64,000 nucleotides of DNA, from assembly GCA_012934845.2 (NCBI GenBank), contig WNNJ02000063.1:1-64000 (forward strand). Direction: 5' to 3'. Made by a program: the position numbers and the translations under genes. Shown one piece after another: positions 20,020 through 31,406 of this stretch (its first letter is position 1; each line of letters opens with the position of its first letter). Source of the DNA: Pomphorhynchus laevis. Lineage: Eukaryota; Acanthocephala; Palaeacanthocephala; Echinorhynchida; Pomphorhynchidae. Below the pieces are notes generated by a model, which ran no database searches, had not been told where the DNA came from, and saw nothing but the letters and a program-made list of their open reading frames with translations.

Positions 20020-20795
20020 AATATAAGGGCATTGTTTGCTTCTATCTGAGTCAATATAGATAAATATTTTACATCCCTTCAACACGATTACCTGCAAAAA
20101 GATCAGGCATTCTCCGTGGTTGCTGGTGGTAACAAATGAACCGTATATTGATTTAAAACTGAAAACTGCGGCGAGTTTTAGCAATGTTTATATTCTCCCT
20201 GATCTCTCGCCAACAGAATGCGAAACTCGCCGTGAACTTTATAAGCAGCTCATTCAAACAAGATCAGCTAACCCTTCTCGATCATTTTTTATTCGCAATA
20301 ATCGGATAGTTTGGTCCGTACAGTACCAAGTTTGATGTTCAAATCAATTGAACAACCCGTGGATATTAATTCTATGTGACGATCTACTGATTGTACGGGG
20401 AACGTCGGTAGTGAGAATTGCCTAAATGTCCGCAGACTTCCAAGGTTGATTTCCAATGTTGAAGATATTCAAACATTATGTAATTTTTCTTCAGTAGCCC
20501 TAAAAGGGTTTTTTATTTGGCATTCCAGCTTCTTGACGAAACAGAAAAATAGCGGTTAGCCAAGTTTTTCACGAATGAAAATGTCGCTATACAGAAAATG
20601 CCATTCTTCCTGATACCCCTCACTTGTGTATAGTGGAATAATCTTTTAACCTGTCCTATTCAGCGACATGCATAATTGATGAAATAGATAATCTCCTCTC
20701 TACTATAAATTAACACCGTCCACTAATTATTGCACCAAGTTTCAATGCAAAGTACCTTTCCTTAGAAAAACTCTATCAACTTATATAGTACTTTG
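20020..20795 (+). mobile_element. LINE family C, ORF1-region fragment (copy 1)
   Basis: Contains a frame with PYIDLKLKTAASFSNVYILP, DLSPTECETRRELYKQLIQ and FFIRNNRIVW at 20,120-20,335. This resembles the end of CR1-type ORF1 proteins (VYISPDLTxxQ...LxxELxxR...IRxGxIV). It is followed by sequence shared with copy 2. It is nearly identical to 25,386-26,165 and ends in the same PLE insertion. Confidence 0.6.
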
Positions 20796-22218
20796 TCTCA
20801 TTCAAATCAGCTAACTGAATCTACGCATTTAATACAATTATAAATTAAACAAAACATAATAATGCCAAATCAAAAAGTAATAACTAAATAATAAAATTAA
20901 TAATTGTTTTTAGATTTTCAATAATTTAAATCAAGTAAAAATAAAAAATTGAAATTTAAAATAAACGTCATTTTTATGAATTGACTAATAAATAACAGAC
21001 GTTGTAACAGAATAAGAATTAGAGGTCATCAGGAGGAACTGCTATGCTATCAGGTTTCGGCCCCTAACTCCTCTACCCAACATAGCAGCGGAGCCAAATA
21101 CATGCAAATGATGTATTTCCTCTGATAAAACTATCTAGTATCTTATTCTAATACAAAGTATTTTATTTATTATTCATCCATACAAATTTGCCACTTAAGA
21201 GTTTAAATTTATTCTTTATATTATTGTGTTGATTTATATATTTTACTATTTTCTGCTTGATATTATTTTTATAGTAACCTAATTTAAAATATGTATCTAT
21301 TAAATTATTTAAATGATTTTGAAGAAAGCCAATATCATTACATATTGTTGCAATTCTTAAAATTTCATTATTTAATGCATTATATTTTATATTATATGGT
21401 ATGCATGAATGCTCATGCAAAAATATGTTTCTTGTAAATTTAAATATGTCATCTCTACGATATAAATTAATAGTAGTTTTAGTTAATGTTAATTTAATGT
21501 TCATATCTAGATACACACCTTCTTTATCATTAATATTGGTTTTGCTAAGAATAAGACTTTCTAGATAAATTTGTTCACTAATTGAATAAAAATTATTACA
21601 CATATATCATCAATATATCGAAACATATATTTCATAAATTTATATTGTTTAGATTTAGTTTTTACTCAGTTATGAACAAATTCATATTCTAAAATGCTTA
21701 AAAGCAAGTCAGCTATAATTGGGATATTATTACCTCCCATTGGAACACCTTTTACTTGTCTAAATATAGATGTCCCTACTTTTAAATAATTTTAATTTAT
21801 CAAAATATTTAAGGATTCTAGTAATTCAATTTTATCAATATATTTATATTTACTTGATGGTTTAATTTTTGGTAGTTAGGCGTTATAATTATTATTAAAT
21901 ATATATGTATATCTTTTTCCGAATATAATTATAATTAATTTTACTAACGCTTCTTCAATGTCTACTAAATCTAGATTTGTATAAAGCGTACTAAAATCGT
22001 ATGTATTTATATTTTGAAAATTTATTCCTTTTGTCTGTTCTTAAAATTCTTTTGTAGAATTAATACTGAAATAGTGTTTTATACCAGTATTAATTTCGAT
22101 TACCTTACAACATTTTTTGAAGTGTGTTTTAATTACTTTAAATATTTTATTCATATAGACAGAAAGTGGTTTTAATGTACATTTAAACGCACTACATATG
22201 AACCTAGGTTTTATTGGA
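20796..22218 (-). mobile_element. Penelope-like element, truncated copy in the spacer
   Basis: Minus strand: terminal module (20,796-21,165), the C-terminal block LDMNIKLTLTKTTINLYRRD to KFKLLSGKFVWMNNK (21,603-21,163), then RT palm and fingers regions with several frame changes up to the KPRFICSA region near 22,210. There the match breaks at an AT palindrome. It lacks the N-terminal half. Confidence 0.8.
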
Positions 22219-22440
22219 TAACTTATAACTTATAAGTTATAAGTTATAACTTATTTCGTTATTCTTATAAATAACGAAAAAACAGAGAAATCGATTTAAT
22301 AATTCAAAATACATAAAATTACACCATTTATATATATTTAGTGATATAGATTAGTTTAGATTACTTTATTTCAAAATAGATTAAATAGATTACTTTTATT
22401 TCAAATGTTTTAGACAAGATTTGCGATTTATTAGATTAAG
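22219..22440. other. Perfect AT palindrome and AT-rich filler at a PLE breakpoint
   Basis: Positions of about 22,220-22,252 consist of AACTTATAACTTATAAG followed by its inverse. It sits exactly where the PLE homology ends, which suggests a hairpin-mediated break. The remainder is AT-rich and unassigned. Confidence 0.6.
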
Positions 22441-22678
22441 ATGGATTAATCAAATCAGCTAACTGAGTCTACGTATTTAATATAATGATAAAATAAAGAA
22501 AACATAATAATGCTAAATCAAAATTTAATAACTAAATAATAAAATTAATAATTGTTTTTAGATTTTCAATAATTTAAATCAAGTTAAAAAATTGAAATTT
22601 AAAATAAACGTCATTTTTATGGATTGACTAATAAATAACAGACGTTGTAACAGAATAAGAATTAGAGGTCATCAGGAT
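22441..22678 (-). mobile_element. Solo PLE terminal module, truncated
   Basis: Begins AATCAGCTAACTGAGTC and runs to AGAGGTCATCAGG, then passes into unique sequence upstream of the 122-codon gene. No PLE coding part is attached. Confidence 0.75.
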
Positions 22679-22789
22679 TAACTTTTAATTGCCTGCAATT
22701 ATCTGGCGCCAATTTTTATTAAAACATTATAAATCAGATTAAAACAAAACCTGTACAATTGTTTTGTTTCAATTTAAAAAGCAGCAATA

Positions 22790-23158
22790 ATGTCGGGCAG
22801 TAGTACCAGTACCAGCGAAATACCTGTATTCCAAAATAGATATGACTATAAAAATTCGTTAGATAACTATATTTCCTCGGTTCAGAAGAATACATTTAAC
22901 GATAGCAAGTTAAAACGAAAGGACTTTTCGGCAAATAAGAAAGTTGATTTTCGTGAAGACGACGTAATCAAAGATGTATCAGAAGAGATATCGAACGAAA
23001 TCGCTGCTAGGAAACGCCGATCCCAAATTCGAACAGCCGTCTTCTGTATTATAGCTATGATCATTGCTGGTGTATGCATCGGACTAAGTATCTATATGGT
23101 TTACTTCAGAAAGAAGACTAACTCATCAGCAACAGACGATTTTTTCGATGACACATAA
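22790..23158 (+). CDS. Small single-pass membrane protein, unknown function
   Basis: A 122-residue frame with a Ser/Thr-rich start, a polar segment of about 80 residues, a basic stretch AARKRRSQIR (72-81), one transmembrane helix at about 82-105 (TAVFCIIAMIIAGVCIGLSI) and a short tail with RKK then an acidic end (DDFFDDT). I recognise no family. Like the R-SNARE on the other side of the spacer it is a small protein with a C-terminal membrane helix, but it has no visible SNARE heptads or ionic-layer motif. An AATAAA lies 116 bp after the stop. The gene is bracketed by PLE terminal modules. Coding status is supported by the clean frame, the helix and the hydropathy pattern. Confidence 0.6.
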   Translation: MSGSSTSTSEIPVFQNRYDYKNSLDNYISSVQKNTFNDSKLKRKDFSANKKVDFREDDVIKDVSEEISNEIAARKRRSQIRTAVFCIIAMIIAGVCIGLSIYMVYFRKKTNSSATDDFFDDT

Positions 23159-23273
23159 ATTTAACAAAATTCATAAAACCGATTTTAGTTGAATTGATAA
23201 AGATCCAACATGAATTTGCTTAATGATGTAACAAAGTCCATAAATGTCGGTGTTTTGAGTAATGACAGTATTT

Positions 23274-23279
23274 AATAAA
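23274..23279 (+). promoter_or_regulatory. Candidate poly(A) signal of the 122-codon gene
   Basis: AATAAA located 116 bp downstream of the stop codon. The background is AT-rich, so chance occurrence is likely enough to keep confidence low. Confidence 0.35.
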
Positions 23280-23617
23280 ATTTAGTTAAAGCTTTTTATA
23301 TACGCTTTTGAAAAGTTACGGCAGCGGTGTCAATGAGTCATTGATTATAATGACTAAATATGATTATAATATTATATAATTCAATATAATATTATATTTT
23401 ACAAAATAATTTATATAATAAATATTTTAATATACTTTATTATAGTAATTTAACCTCTGTCAGAAAAATTGAAACTATGTATTTTTGATATTACTATTTT
23501 TCTGCTAATTTTAATGCAAGTTTGATGATTTTGTCTTTTTATAATTTTACAATATAAAAAACCAAAATAGTATTAAAAATTTATTGAAAATAGTGAGAGA
23601 AATTTTATATGGATAAT

Positions 23618-23970
23618 ACACAATATGCTTTGTATTAGAATGAGGTTCACAAAATAATCAAATTTTATTAGAGGAAATACGTCATTAGCGCGTGTTTGGT
23701 CCCGCTGCTGTGTTGAGTGGAGGAATAGGGGTCAAAACCTGATAACATAACAGTTCATTCTGATGACCTTTAATCCTTATTCTGATACATAGTCTGTTAT
23801 TTATTAGTCAATTCATAAAAATTAACTTTTATTTTAAATTTCAATTTTAAATTTAGAATAGATATAAATTATTTAAATTAATATACAATCATATGTACAA
23901 TTAATATATAAAATCTTATATAATTATTTATCTTTATTTATATTTGAAATACGTAGACTCAGTTATCTGA
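23618..23970 (+). mobile_element. Solo PLE terminal module
   Basis: Starts with AATATGCTTTGTATTAGAAT and contains GAGGAAATACGTCATTAGCG, CGCTGCTGTGTTGAG, AACCTGATAAC and CTGATGACC. It ends with ACGTAGACTCAGTTATCTGA. It is a diverged full-length module with no coding part in front of it. Confidence 0.75.
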
Positions 23971-24004
23971 TCATAAAATATAAATATTATATAAAAATTT
24001 TTGT

Positions 24005-24250
24005 ATAAAATTTTTATGAATATATAAATAATATACTTTGTATTGGAATAAGATACTAGATAATCAAAATCAATAAGAGGAAATAAGTCATTAGCGCGTA
24101 TTTGGCACCGCTGCTATGCTGAGTCGAGGAATAGTGGCCGAAATCTGATAACATTGCAGTTCCTCCTGATGACCTCTAATTCTTATTCTGATACGTCTTC
24201 TGCTATTTATTAGTAAATTCATAAAAATTGAATTCATAAAAATTGATTTT
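24005..24250 (+). mobile_element. Solo PLE terminal module, 3'-shortened
   Basis: Starts AATATACTTTGTATTGGAAT and holds the hairpin-forming part (TTTGGCACCGCTGCTATGCT and GAAATCTGATAACATTGC), then CTCCTGATGACCTC. It stops before the AT-rich terminal part. It represents a subfamily with GCGCGTATTTGG. Confidence 0.72.
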
Positions 24251-24382
24251 TCTGAAATAAGAGACCTTAATTATTTGGAATAACAATTAACTTATTACAA
24301 TACAAATTATAAAATATAAATTATACAATACGATACAAATTACAATAACTCATAAGTGAACCTGAAAGCAAATGACGTCAAG

Positions 24383-26165
24383 GATCTCGTACGTTTGCGC
24401 TTGTAATGAACAACATGCCGCATGTAAGAACTGCTTATGTGCCAGAGAAAATAGACTCCCATGATTGCTTGCCAGACCTACGTTGTTCGAGTCGTAACCG
24501 ATCGAGTGTAATAGTAGTGACTGACAATAAGGATTTCTCTGAGATGGCGCTAACGGAGGACTCAAATCACAATGATAATAGAAAGCTTGTAACAAATGAT
24601 GTTCATACTCCCCCAATTAAATCTTTCGTCGATACATGATACGTGTGATTTTGTAGCATTGGATACGGAATGCACTTTTGATGGTTGTCATTTAAGCACA
24701 TACGTCAAAGCTACGCGTTCACTTTCACGTAGTTTAATTTTACATGAGTTATTTTATAGTCAGTGCACGGCTCAGAAACTCTAAGGTCTTAAGGAAGAAA
24801 TTGATGAATTACGATCTTGTATTGACGATTCCTCACTAACTAATTTAATGTGCGGAATTTGCAAATGTGCTTCAAAGATTGAAAGATTCTTGAATAAATT
24901 ATCTATGTAAATACTCCCGTGATCTTGAAAAAATAAAGTTCCTTTGAACTTAGCCGAAACCCATCCGCGTGACTGGGATCCGTACGATAAGTTGAACCTA
25001 TTTGCGAGTAATTGAAACTGGTCGTTTCCGTTTTTCATTTTGCATAAATTAAACGTTCCATAAAATAAACGTTTCATACTCAAGATATGCATGATTTTAA
25101 ATATGTTTGAGTATAAACTACAAGACAACTGAGAATTTGCTAATATTTCGCTATTAAAGGATCAATTTAATCATGAGACAATTCGATTTATAGAATTCAA
25201 GAATCTTCAAAGATTCTTGTTCATTCGCTAGTGTTTTATGAAGAGAAGTATGTAGATCAGTATTGGCAACCACGCTACCGAAAGACACATCGCCTTTAGA
25301 GTTAATCCAGGAATGTGATCGTCAAGCGCGGCGGGCTTTCACGGTAATTATCAGGGGTCTTCCATTAGTTTTTGACGAAAATGTCAATATAAGGGCATTG
25401 TTTGCTTCTATCTGAGTCAATATAGATAAATATTTTACATCCCTTCAACACGATTACCTGCAAAAAGATCAGGCATTCTCCGTGGTTGCTGGTGGTAACA
25501 AATAAACCGTATATTGATCTAAAACTGAAAACTGCGACGAGTTTTAACAGTGTTTATATTCTCCCTGATATTTCGCCAACATGATGCGAAACTCGCCGTG
25601 AACTTTATAAGCAGCTGATTCAAACAAGATCAGCTAACCCTTCTCGACCATTTGTTATTCGCAATAATCGGATAGTTTGGTCCGTACAGTACCCAGTTTG
25701 ATGTTCAAATCAATTGAACAACCCGTGGATATTAATTCTATGTGACGATCTACTGATTGTACGGGGAACGTCGGTAGTGAGAATTGCCTAAATGTCCGCA
25801 GACTTCCAAGGTTGATTTCCAATGTTGAAGATATTCAAACATTATGTAATTTTTCTTCAGTAGCCCTAAAAGAGTTTTTTATTTGACATTCCAGCTTCTT
25901 GACGAAACAGAAAAATAGCGGTTAGCCAAGTCTTTCACGAATGAAAATGTCGCTATACAGAAAATGCCATTCTTCCTGATACCCCTCACTTGTGTATAGT
26001 GGAATAATCTTTTAACCTGTCCTATTCAGCGACATGCATAATTGATGAAATAGATAATCTCCTCTCTACTATAAATTAACACCGTCCACTAATTATTGCA
26101 CCAAGTTTCAATGCAAAGTACCTTTCCTTAGAAAAACTCTATCAACTTATATAGTACTTTGTCTC
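24383..26165 (+). mobile_element. LINE family C, 5' region (copy 2)
   Basis: Begins with a Cys cluster (CACNEQHAACKNCLCAREN, about 24,398-24,455). It continues with frames matching an ORF1 protein: ECDRQARRAFTVIIRGLP at about 25,309-25,362, then DLKLK-type and IRNNRIVW blocks homologous to copy 1. Sequence following (RRLPRLISNVEDIQTL) may be the start of an endonuclease domain. The coding frames are broken repeatedly. The element is interrupted at 26,166 by the 3' end of the right-arm PLE. Confidence 0.6.
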
Positions 26166-27593
26166 ATTCAAATCAGCTAACTGAATCTACGCATTTAATA
26201 TAATTATAAATTAAACAAAACATAATAATGCCAAATCAAAAAGTAATAACTAAATAATAAAATTAATAATTGTTTTTAGATTTTCTATAATTTAAATCAA
26301 GTTAAAATAAAAAATTGAAATTTAAAATAAACGTCATTTTTATGAATTGACTAATAAATAACAGACGTTGTATCAGAATAAGAATTAGAGGTCATCAGGA
26401 GGAACTGCTATGCTATCAGGTTTCGGCCCCTAACTCCTCTACCCAACAAAGCAGCGGAGCCAAATACATGCAAATGATGTATTTCCTCTGATAAAACTAT
26501 CTAGTATCTTATTCTAATACAATGTATTTTATTTATTATTCATCCATAAAAATTTGCCACTTAAGAGTTTAAATTTATTCTTTATATTATTGTGTTGATT
26601 TATATATTTTACTATTTTCTGCTTGATATTATTTTTATAGTAACCTATTTAAAATATGTATCTATTAAATTATTTAAATGATTTTGAAGAAAGCCAATAT
26701 CATTACATATTGTTGCAATTCTTAAAATATCATTATTTAATGCATTATATTTTATATTATATAGTATGCATGAATGCTCATGCAAAAATATGTTTCTTGT
26801 AAATTTAAATATGTCATCTCTACGATATAAATTAATAGTAGTTTTAGTTAATGTTAATTTAATGTTCATATCTAGATACACACCTTCTTTATCATTAATA
26901 TTGGTTTTGTTAAGAATAAGACTTTCTAGATAAATTTGTTCACTAATTGAATAAAAATTATTAGAATTAAATAGACATATATCATCAATATATCGAAACA
27001 TATATTTCATAAATTTACATAGTTTAGATTTAGTTTTTACACAGTTATCAACAAATTCATATTCTATAAAGCTTAAAAACAAGTCAGCTATAATTAGGAT
27101 ACTATTACCTCCCATTGGAACACCTTTTACTTGTCTAAATATAGATGTCCCTACTTTTAAATAATTTTAATTTATCAAAATATTTAAGGATTCTAGTAAT
27201 TCAATTTTATCAATATATTTATATTTACTTGATGGTTTAATTTTTGGTAGTTAGGCGTTATAATTATTATAAAATATATATGTATATCTTTTTCCGAATA
27301 TAATTATAATTAATTTTACTAACGCTTCTTCAATATCTACTAAATCTAGATTTGTATAAAGCGTACTAAAATCGTATGTATTTATATTTTGAAAATTTAT
27401 TCCTTTTGTCTGTTCTAAAAATTCTTTTGTGGAATTAATACTGAAATAGTGTTTTATACCAGTATTGATTTCGATTACCATGCAATATTTTTTAAAGTGT
27501 GCTTTAATTGCTTTAAGTATTTTATTCATATGGACAGAAAGTGGTTTTAATGTACATTTAAACGCACTACATATGAACCTAGGTTTTATTGGA
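25386..27593. repeat. 2.2-kb direct duplication, copy 2
   Basis: Partner of 20,020-22,218. It is continuous with more LINE C on its left and with the rest of a PLE on its right, so it looks like the source, and the other copy like the derived, truncated one. Confidence 0.85.
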
Positions 27594-28800
27594 TTTTTAT
27601 GTAATTTTGGATTCCAATATAATATAGGTATAGTTTTATTATCTGATTCAACCTTTATACCCTTTTTATCCATTATAGAACAGTGACTTGTAATAATTGT
27701 TTCTAAACTTAACTCACTACGTTCATATGTTGTATTTACATTCAAATCATTAGAATTAACCTCTTTCATTAGTATATCATAATAAAGCTTTTTGCATATA
27801 AAGACTAAGTTATTACTAGCTTTATCAATAGTTGTTATTATATAGTTATTCTTTAATTTAGTAAGTTATTTATACATTTGTTTATTAATTTAATATTTCC
27901 TTTTGTAATTGTTTGTTATTTTCATTTTATTTTTTATTTCATCAAATATATAATCTTTCCAAATGTTTATCTTAGATATATTCGAGCTTTCATTATTAAT
28001 CAGCTTACTAAAGTAATCATTTAAGTTATTATATGAAGAATTGTAAATTTTATTTTTGTCGTTGTTCATATTTAATCTATATTTATACCCTTTTGATAGC
28101 AGCTTTCTTAATTCACAATTTTCAATTAATTCTAGATTATGGGTACATATATGTTCATTTATTTTATCAAAACTAAGACTTTTACAATTGCGTTCTGTTT
28201 CCATTATGTTTCTAATATTATCGTTACATATTGATTTTAATTCTTTATTATAATTACAAATTTTTCGTCCTAATGGTGGTATGAGTTTATACCTTATTTT
28301 AGGAATATATTTACTTAAATCTGACCCTATTACTTAAATCTGACCCTATTATTTCTTTACTTTTAGAATTATTTAAAAGTCCGGCTATATTTATGTTATC
28401 TATACATTTATTAATAAAGTTTATGGTTAATGTATATTTTCTATTGTTATTATTTACATTTATTGTAGGATTATAGTATTTTGTATTACAATAACTGTCT
28501 ATTATACAACTTTGCCTATCATAGTCGTTAATTAATCTTTGATTTATTGAACATATGATATCTTTATAAAAACTTCTTATATTTACATAAAGATCGTTTA
28601 GTTTATTATCTCTTAAAAGTTGTTATAATATTTCTAATTGTTCATTTATATACATATCTTTTTTAATATTTTTAACTCTATTTTTTTATATTTTTTAACT
28701 CTATATAATGGAACACAAATAGATGTTCCACTATGAGGTTACTATAAAGGAGGTATCTAGGCACATTTAAATGTGTCTAGATATCCTGGCAAACCAGTTT
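26166..28800 (-). mobile_element. Penelope-like element, right arm
   Basis: Minus-strand frames show, from the N-terminal side, ICTHNLELIENCELRKLLSKG, then YERSELSLETIITSHCS, PILYWNPKLHKNPIKPRFIC, DFSTLYTNLDLVDIEEALV, PMGGNSILIIADLFLSFIEY, YMFRYIDDICLFN and the conserved C-terminal block. The order and wording match PLE-type reverse transcriptases (DFSTLYT, GxPMGTNxAPLxADLFL and RYLDDI in relatives). The catalytic FRYIDD box is intact, but several frame changes leave the protein broken. The 3' non-coding region with the terminal module is at 26,166-26,525. Confidence 0.82.
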
Positions 28801-28803
28801 ATA

Positions 28804-29269
28804 GTTAAACAAAAATCGCCTTTTTGTAAAAAATTATAAACAATAAAATTTAATGAATTAAATTATAAAATAAGTAGATAAAAACAAAAACGATCAAATT
28901 ATTTTATTAAACGAAAATAATCTTGAAAAATCTTGAATAAAAAAGAATCGCGTATACTTGATTTGATTTTACATGGAATATATCAAAGTCGTTATTTATT
29001 AGCAAACAAAGATGATTATTATTGGACAATAATAATTAAAATAAATTATAAAATCAAAATAAATTATATTTTTAAAAATGTGTATGCCCCTTGCATACTT
29101 GATCAGGAGCATAACTTAGATTTAAAGTTTCCATATCAATAAATTAATATCATATATAATAGCCATCATTTAAGAAAAATATCCTTATTTATATAATTAC
29201 CTGAAAAATGTTGAAACCAAACATATTAGTCAAACATATTAGCTTGAGAACAAATATGCCAACGTAAAA
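28804..29269. repeat. 466-bp direct repeat, distal copy (long target-site duplication)
   Basis: Near identical to 33,466-33,931 and present once in the left arm. It lies immediately before the LINE A 5' end. Equal length (466 bp) and exact junctions argue for duplication at insertion. Confidence 0.85.
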
Positions 29270-29481
29270 TAATATGCCAACGACTTTGTCTTATATTTGG
29301 TTATATTAAGTTCCATACAATCAACATACAATCTAAAATACATACAACAAGGAGCGCAGCTTTAAAAATTGTAAACTATTGCAACCTACAGTTAATGGGA
29401 GCCAAGAATAAAAATCTATCAAAAGCCAAGTGAGCAATCTCCGTTGATACCGATAAAACCGGCAAGCTCGAGAACATACAA

Positions 29482-30531
29482 GTGGAATGCTCCGCTAGCG
29501 GCTGTCAAATCTGGACATCAGTAACACATAATTGTGCTTTGGGTCAGGAAACTTGTGGCGGGCCACCGTTCTACTGCGGATTCTGTGCGGCGAAACAAAT
29601 CAACTTGTTAATAAAACGCTTAGAGCAATTGGAAATGGCATCGCAGCATGATCGAATTTCTCAAATTTCTGATATATCTACTGAGACAGTGAAGTAGCCG
29701 CAAATTGTATCGCAGCAAGATGGATTTTGTCAAGTTTATGATAAATCTACAGAGACAGTGACGGATCCGCAAATTGTTACAACTAATGTATTTTCACTTC
29801 CCGACACCCCACGTCCCGACCTTCCCGTCTCGTTTCTCAATACCTTGCATCCATCAATCAAAATCACCTACACCAACCTCAACTATCCTTCCACTCATAA
29901 TCTTCACTCACATCGCTTGCCACCCTCTTTATTATCATTATCCTCTATGTCTCCCGTCGTCCAACCAAATGCCTCCAAATCATCAACTGCCAGCTCTTCT
30001 ATCGTAATCTCACCTACTCACGTCAGTCGTCCCCCTTTACGGAAGCGCTTCGCTTCTCGCGATCGTTGCGTCATTGTCACTAATATCACGCCTTCTAACT
30101 CCTTATCTCCACAAGCAGTAGACCACGATGTTTCCGCCTTCAGATCCATCCTCTCGTCTATTGTTCCTGCGGATAAACCATCTTTTTTCAAGGACATTTC
30201 TCCTGTCGCAATTATCCGTCTAAACAAATCTTCTGAATCTAATCCTTCCCAGCCCCCTCTCCTAAAAATTGTTTTGAAGCATTGCTCTCATGCGTCTTCT
30301 GTCCTCTCTCAACGATTTAAACTAATGTCATCGTCAACCACTCGAATTTTCCCCGATCGCGATCCTTCTGAAATCGCTCAAATCTCTTCAGCCTCCATCG
30401 AAAAATGCCGTCGCGAGGAAAACGGCGAAACATCACTCTCCATCCGAAACATAGACGGAAATTTTCAAGTTGTCCACACCCGTCGAAAAATTCGATGGCG
30501 CTCCATCTCTCCTATGTGTCTTCTCCACTAG
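29482..30531 (+). CDS. LINE A ORF1 protein
   Basis: An N-terminal zinc-binding segment (CSASGCQIWTSVTHNC ... CGFCAAKQINLL; C-x4-C-x7-H-x2-C and C-x2-C) resembles the PHD-like ORF1 finger of CR1-type elements. It ends at an in-frame stop near 29,697, and the frame resumes at 29,758. The second part has a Pro/Ser/Thr-rich region, then RDRCVIVTNITPSNSLS, and an RRM-like region ending in CRREENGETSLSIRNIDGNF. ORF1 proteins bind the element RNA. The reading frame then overlaps the start of ORF2 at about 30,494-30,531. LINE A3 near 60.3 kb carries the same finger. Confidence 0.65.
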
Positions 30532-31405
30532 ACTCTTTCGCCACAACACACATTTTCCGCCTCGGTATCATCAACACTAGATCTATTCTTAATAAATCTG
30601 ACCTTATCCTCAACCTATTCACTAAGCAATCCATCGATCTCTTCTGCCTCACCGAATCCGGGCACTCAGATTACGACGACCTTTCCATTCGCCGTCTGCT
30701 CTCTGCCGGCTGCTCCCTAGTCGAATCCGCCCGCCCCCTCAGCTCATGTCCTTCTAAATTCTCTAATCATGGCGGCATCGTCGCATTCGCACGTCACCCC
30801 GCGTCTCTTCGCAAAATCAATCCCCCTTTCAGTCCTTGCTCTTTTGAATTGCTCACTTGTCGTTATTCTAACCCGATCACTCTAGATCTCGCCATTACAT
30901 ACCGTGCTAATTCATCAGATCCTACTGCCTTATTTTTTACCGAACGCGCTGACCTCCTTTCTCATTGTTCTTTGTCCTCAATCCCTTCACTCGTTCTAGG
31001 CGACTTCAATATCCGCCTAGACCGCCCCTCTTCCACGGATTCCATCCGGTTCATCAACATTCTATCCAACTACAATTACAAACTAATCTGAATTGCCTCC
31101 ACACATATACTTGGTGGGGCACTCGACATCATCGCTGTCCCCGATCATTTTGCTGCCTACACCTCACTGTCTATCTCTGATCCTGGTCTATCCGATCACT
31201 TTCTTATCACCCTTGATCTCACTCACAACCACACCCCTCCTCACACACCTACAATCCTACGTCGCCCTTGGAGAAATCTCGACCTCTCTCTTCTCCGCTC
31301 TGCCTTACTCAAATCATCTCTATCATTACCCACAATAACATATTCATCTCCTCACGATCTCGCCTTTCTTTTCGACTCTGAACTCACATTTACTCTCGAT
31401 ATTCT
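30494..31405 (+). CDS. LINE A ORF2, apurinic-type endonuclease domain
   Basis: The frame reads HIFRLGIINTRSILNKSDLI, then IDLFCLTESGHSDYDDLSI, NHGGIVAFARH, LVLGDFNIRLDR, and in a second frame LGGALDIIAVPD and DPGLSDHFLITLDL. These are the APE-type endonuclease blocks of CR1/L2 elements: N(T/A)RS, TExxH, GDFN and SDH. A frame change near 31,090 splits the domain, so this copy is probably inactive. Confidence 0.7.
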
Positions 31406-31406
31406 C

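Larger units (their letters stand above)
20020..22218. repeat. 2.2-kb direct duplication, copy 1
   Basis: This block, made of a LINE C fragment plus the adjoining PLE, recurs in the same orientation at 25,386-27,593 with near identity. In both copies the PLE meets LINE C at the same base (CTCATTCAAATCAGC), so the PLE insertion predates the duplication. Confidence 0.85.

Noticed and set aside
22882-23079. 65-codon minus-strand ORF
   Set aside because: Shadow of the 122-codon plus-strand gene, which has the better supported translation.
22790-23158. Second SNARE (Q-SNARE) partner for the R-SNARE in the spacer
   Set aside because: Although it has a C-terminal membrane helix, no heptad pattern with an ionic-layer Gln or Arg could be found.
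28933-29142. 69-codon ORF in the duplicated flank of LINE A
   Set aside because: AT-rich chance frame with no motif. The equivalent region in the other two copies does not keep it.
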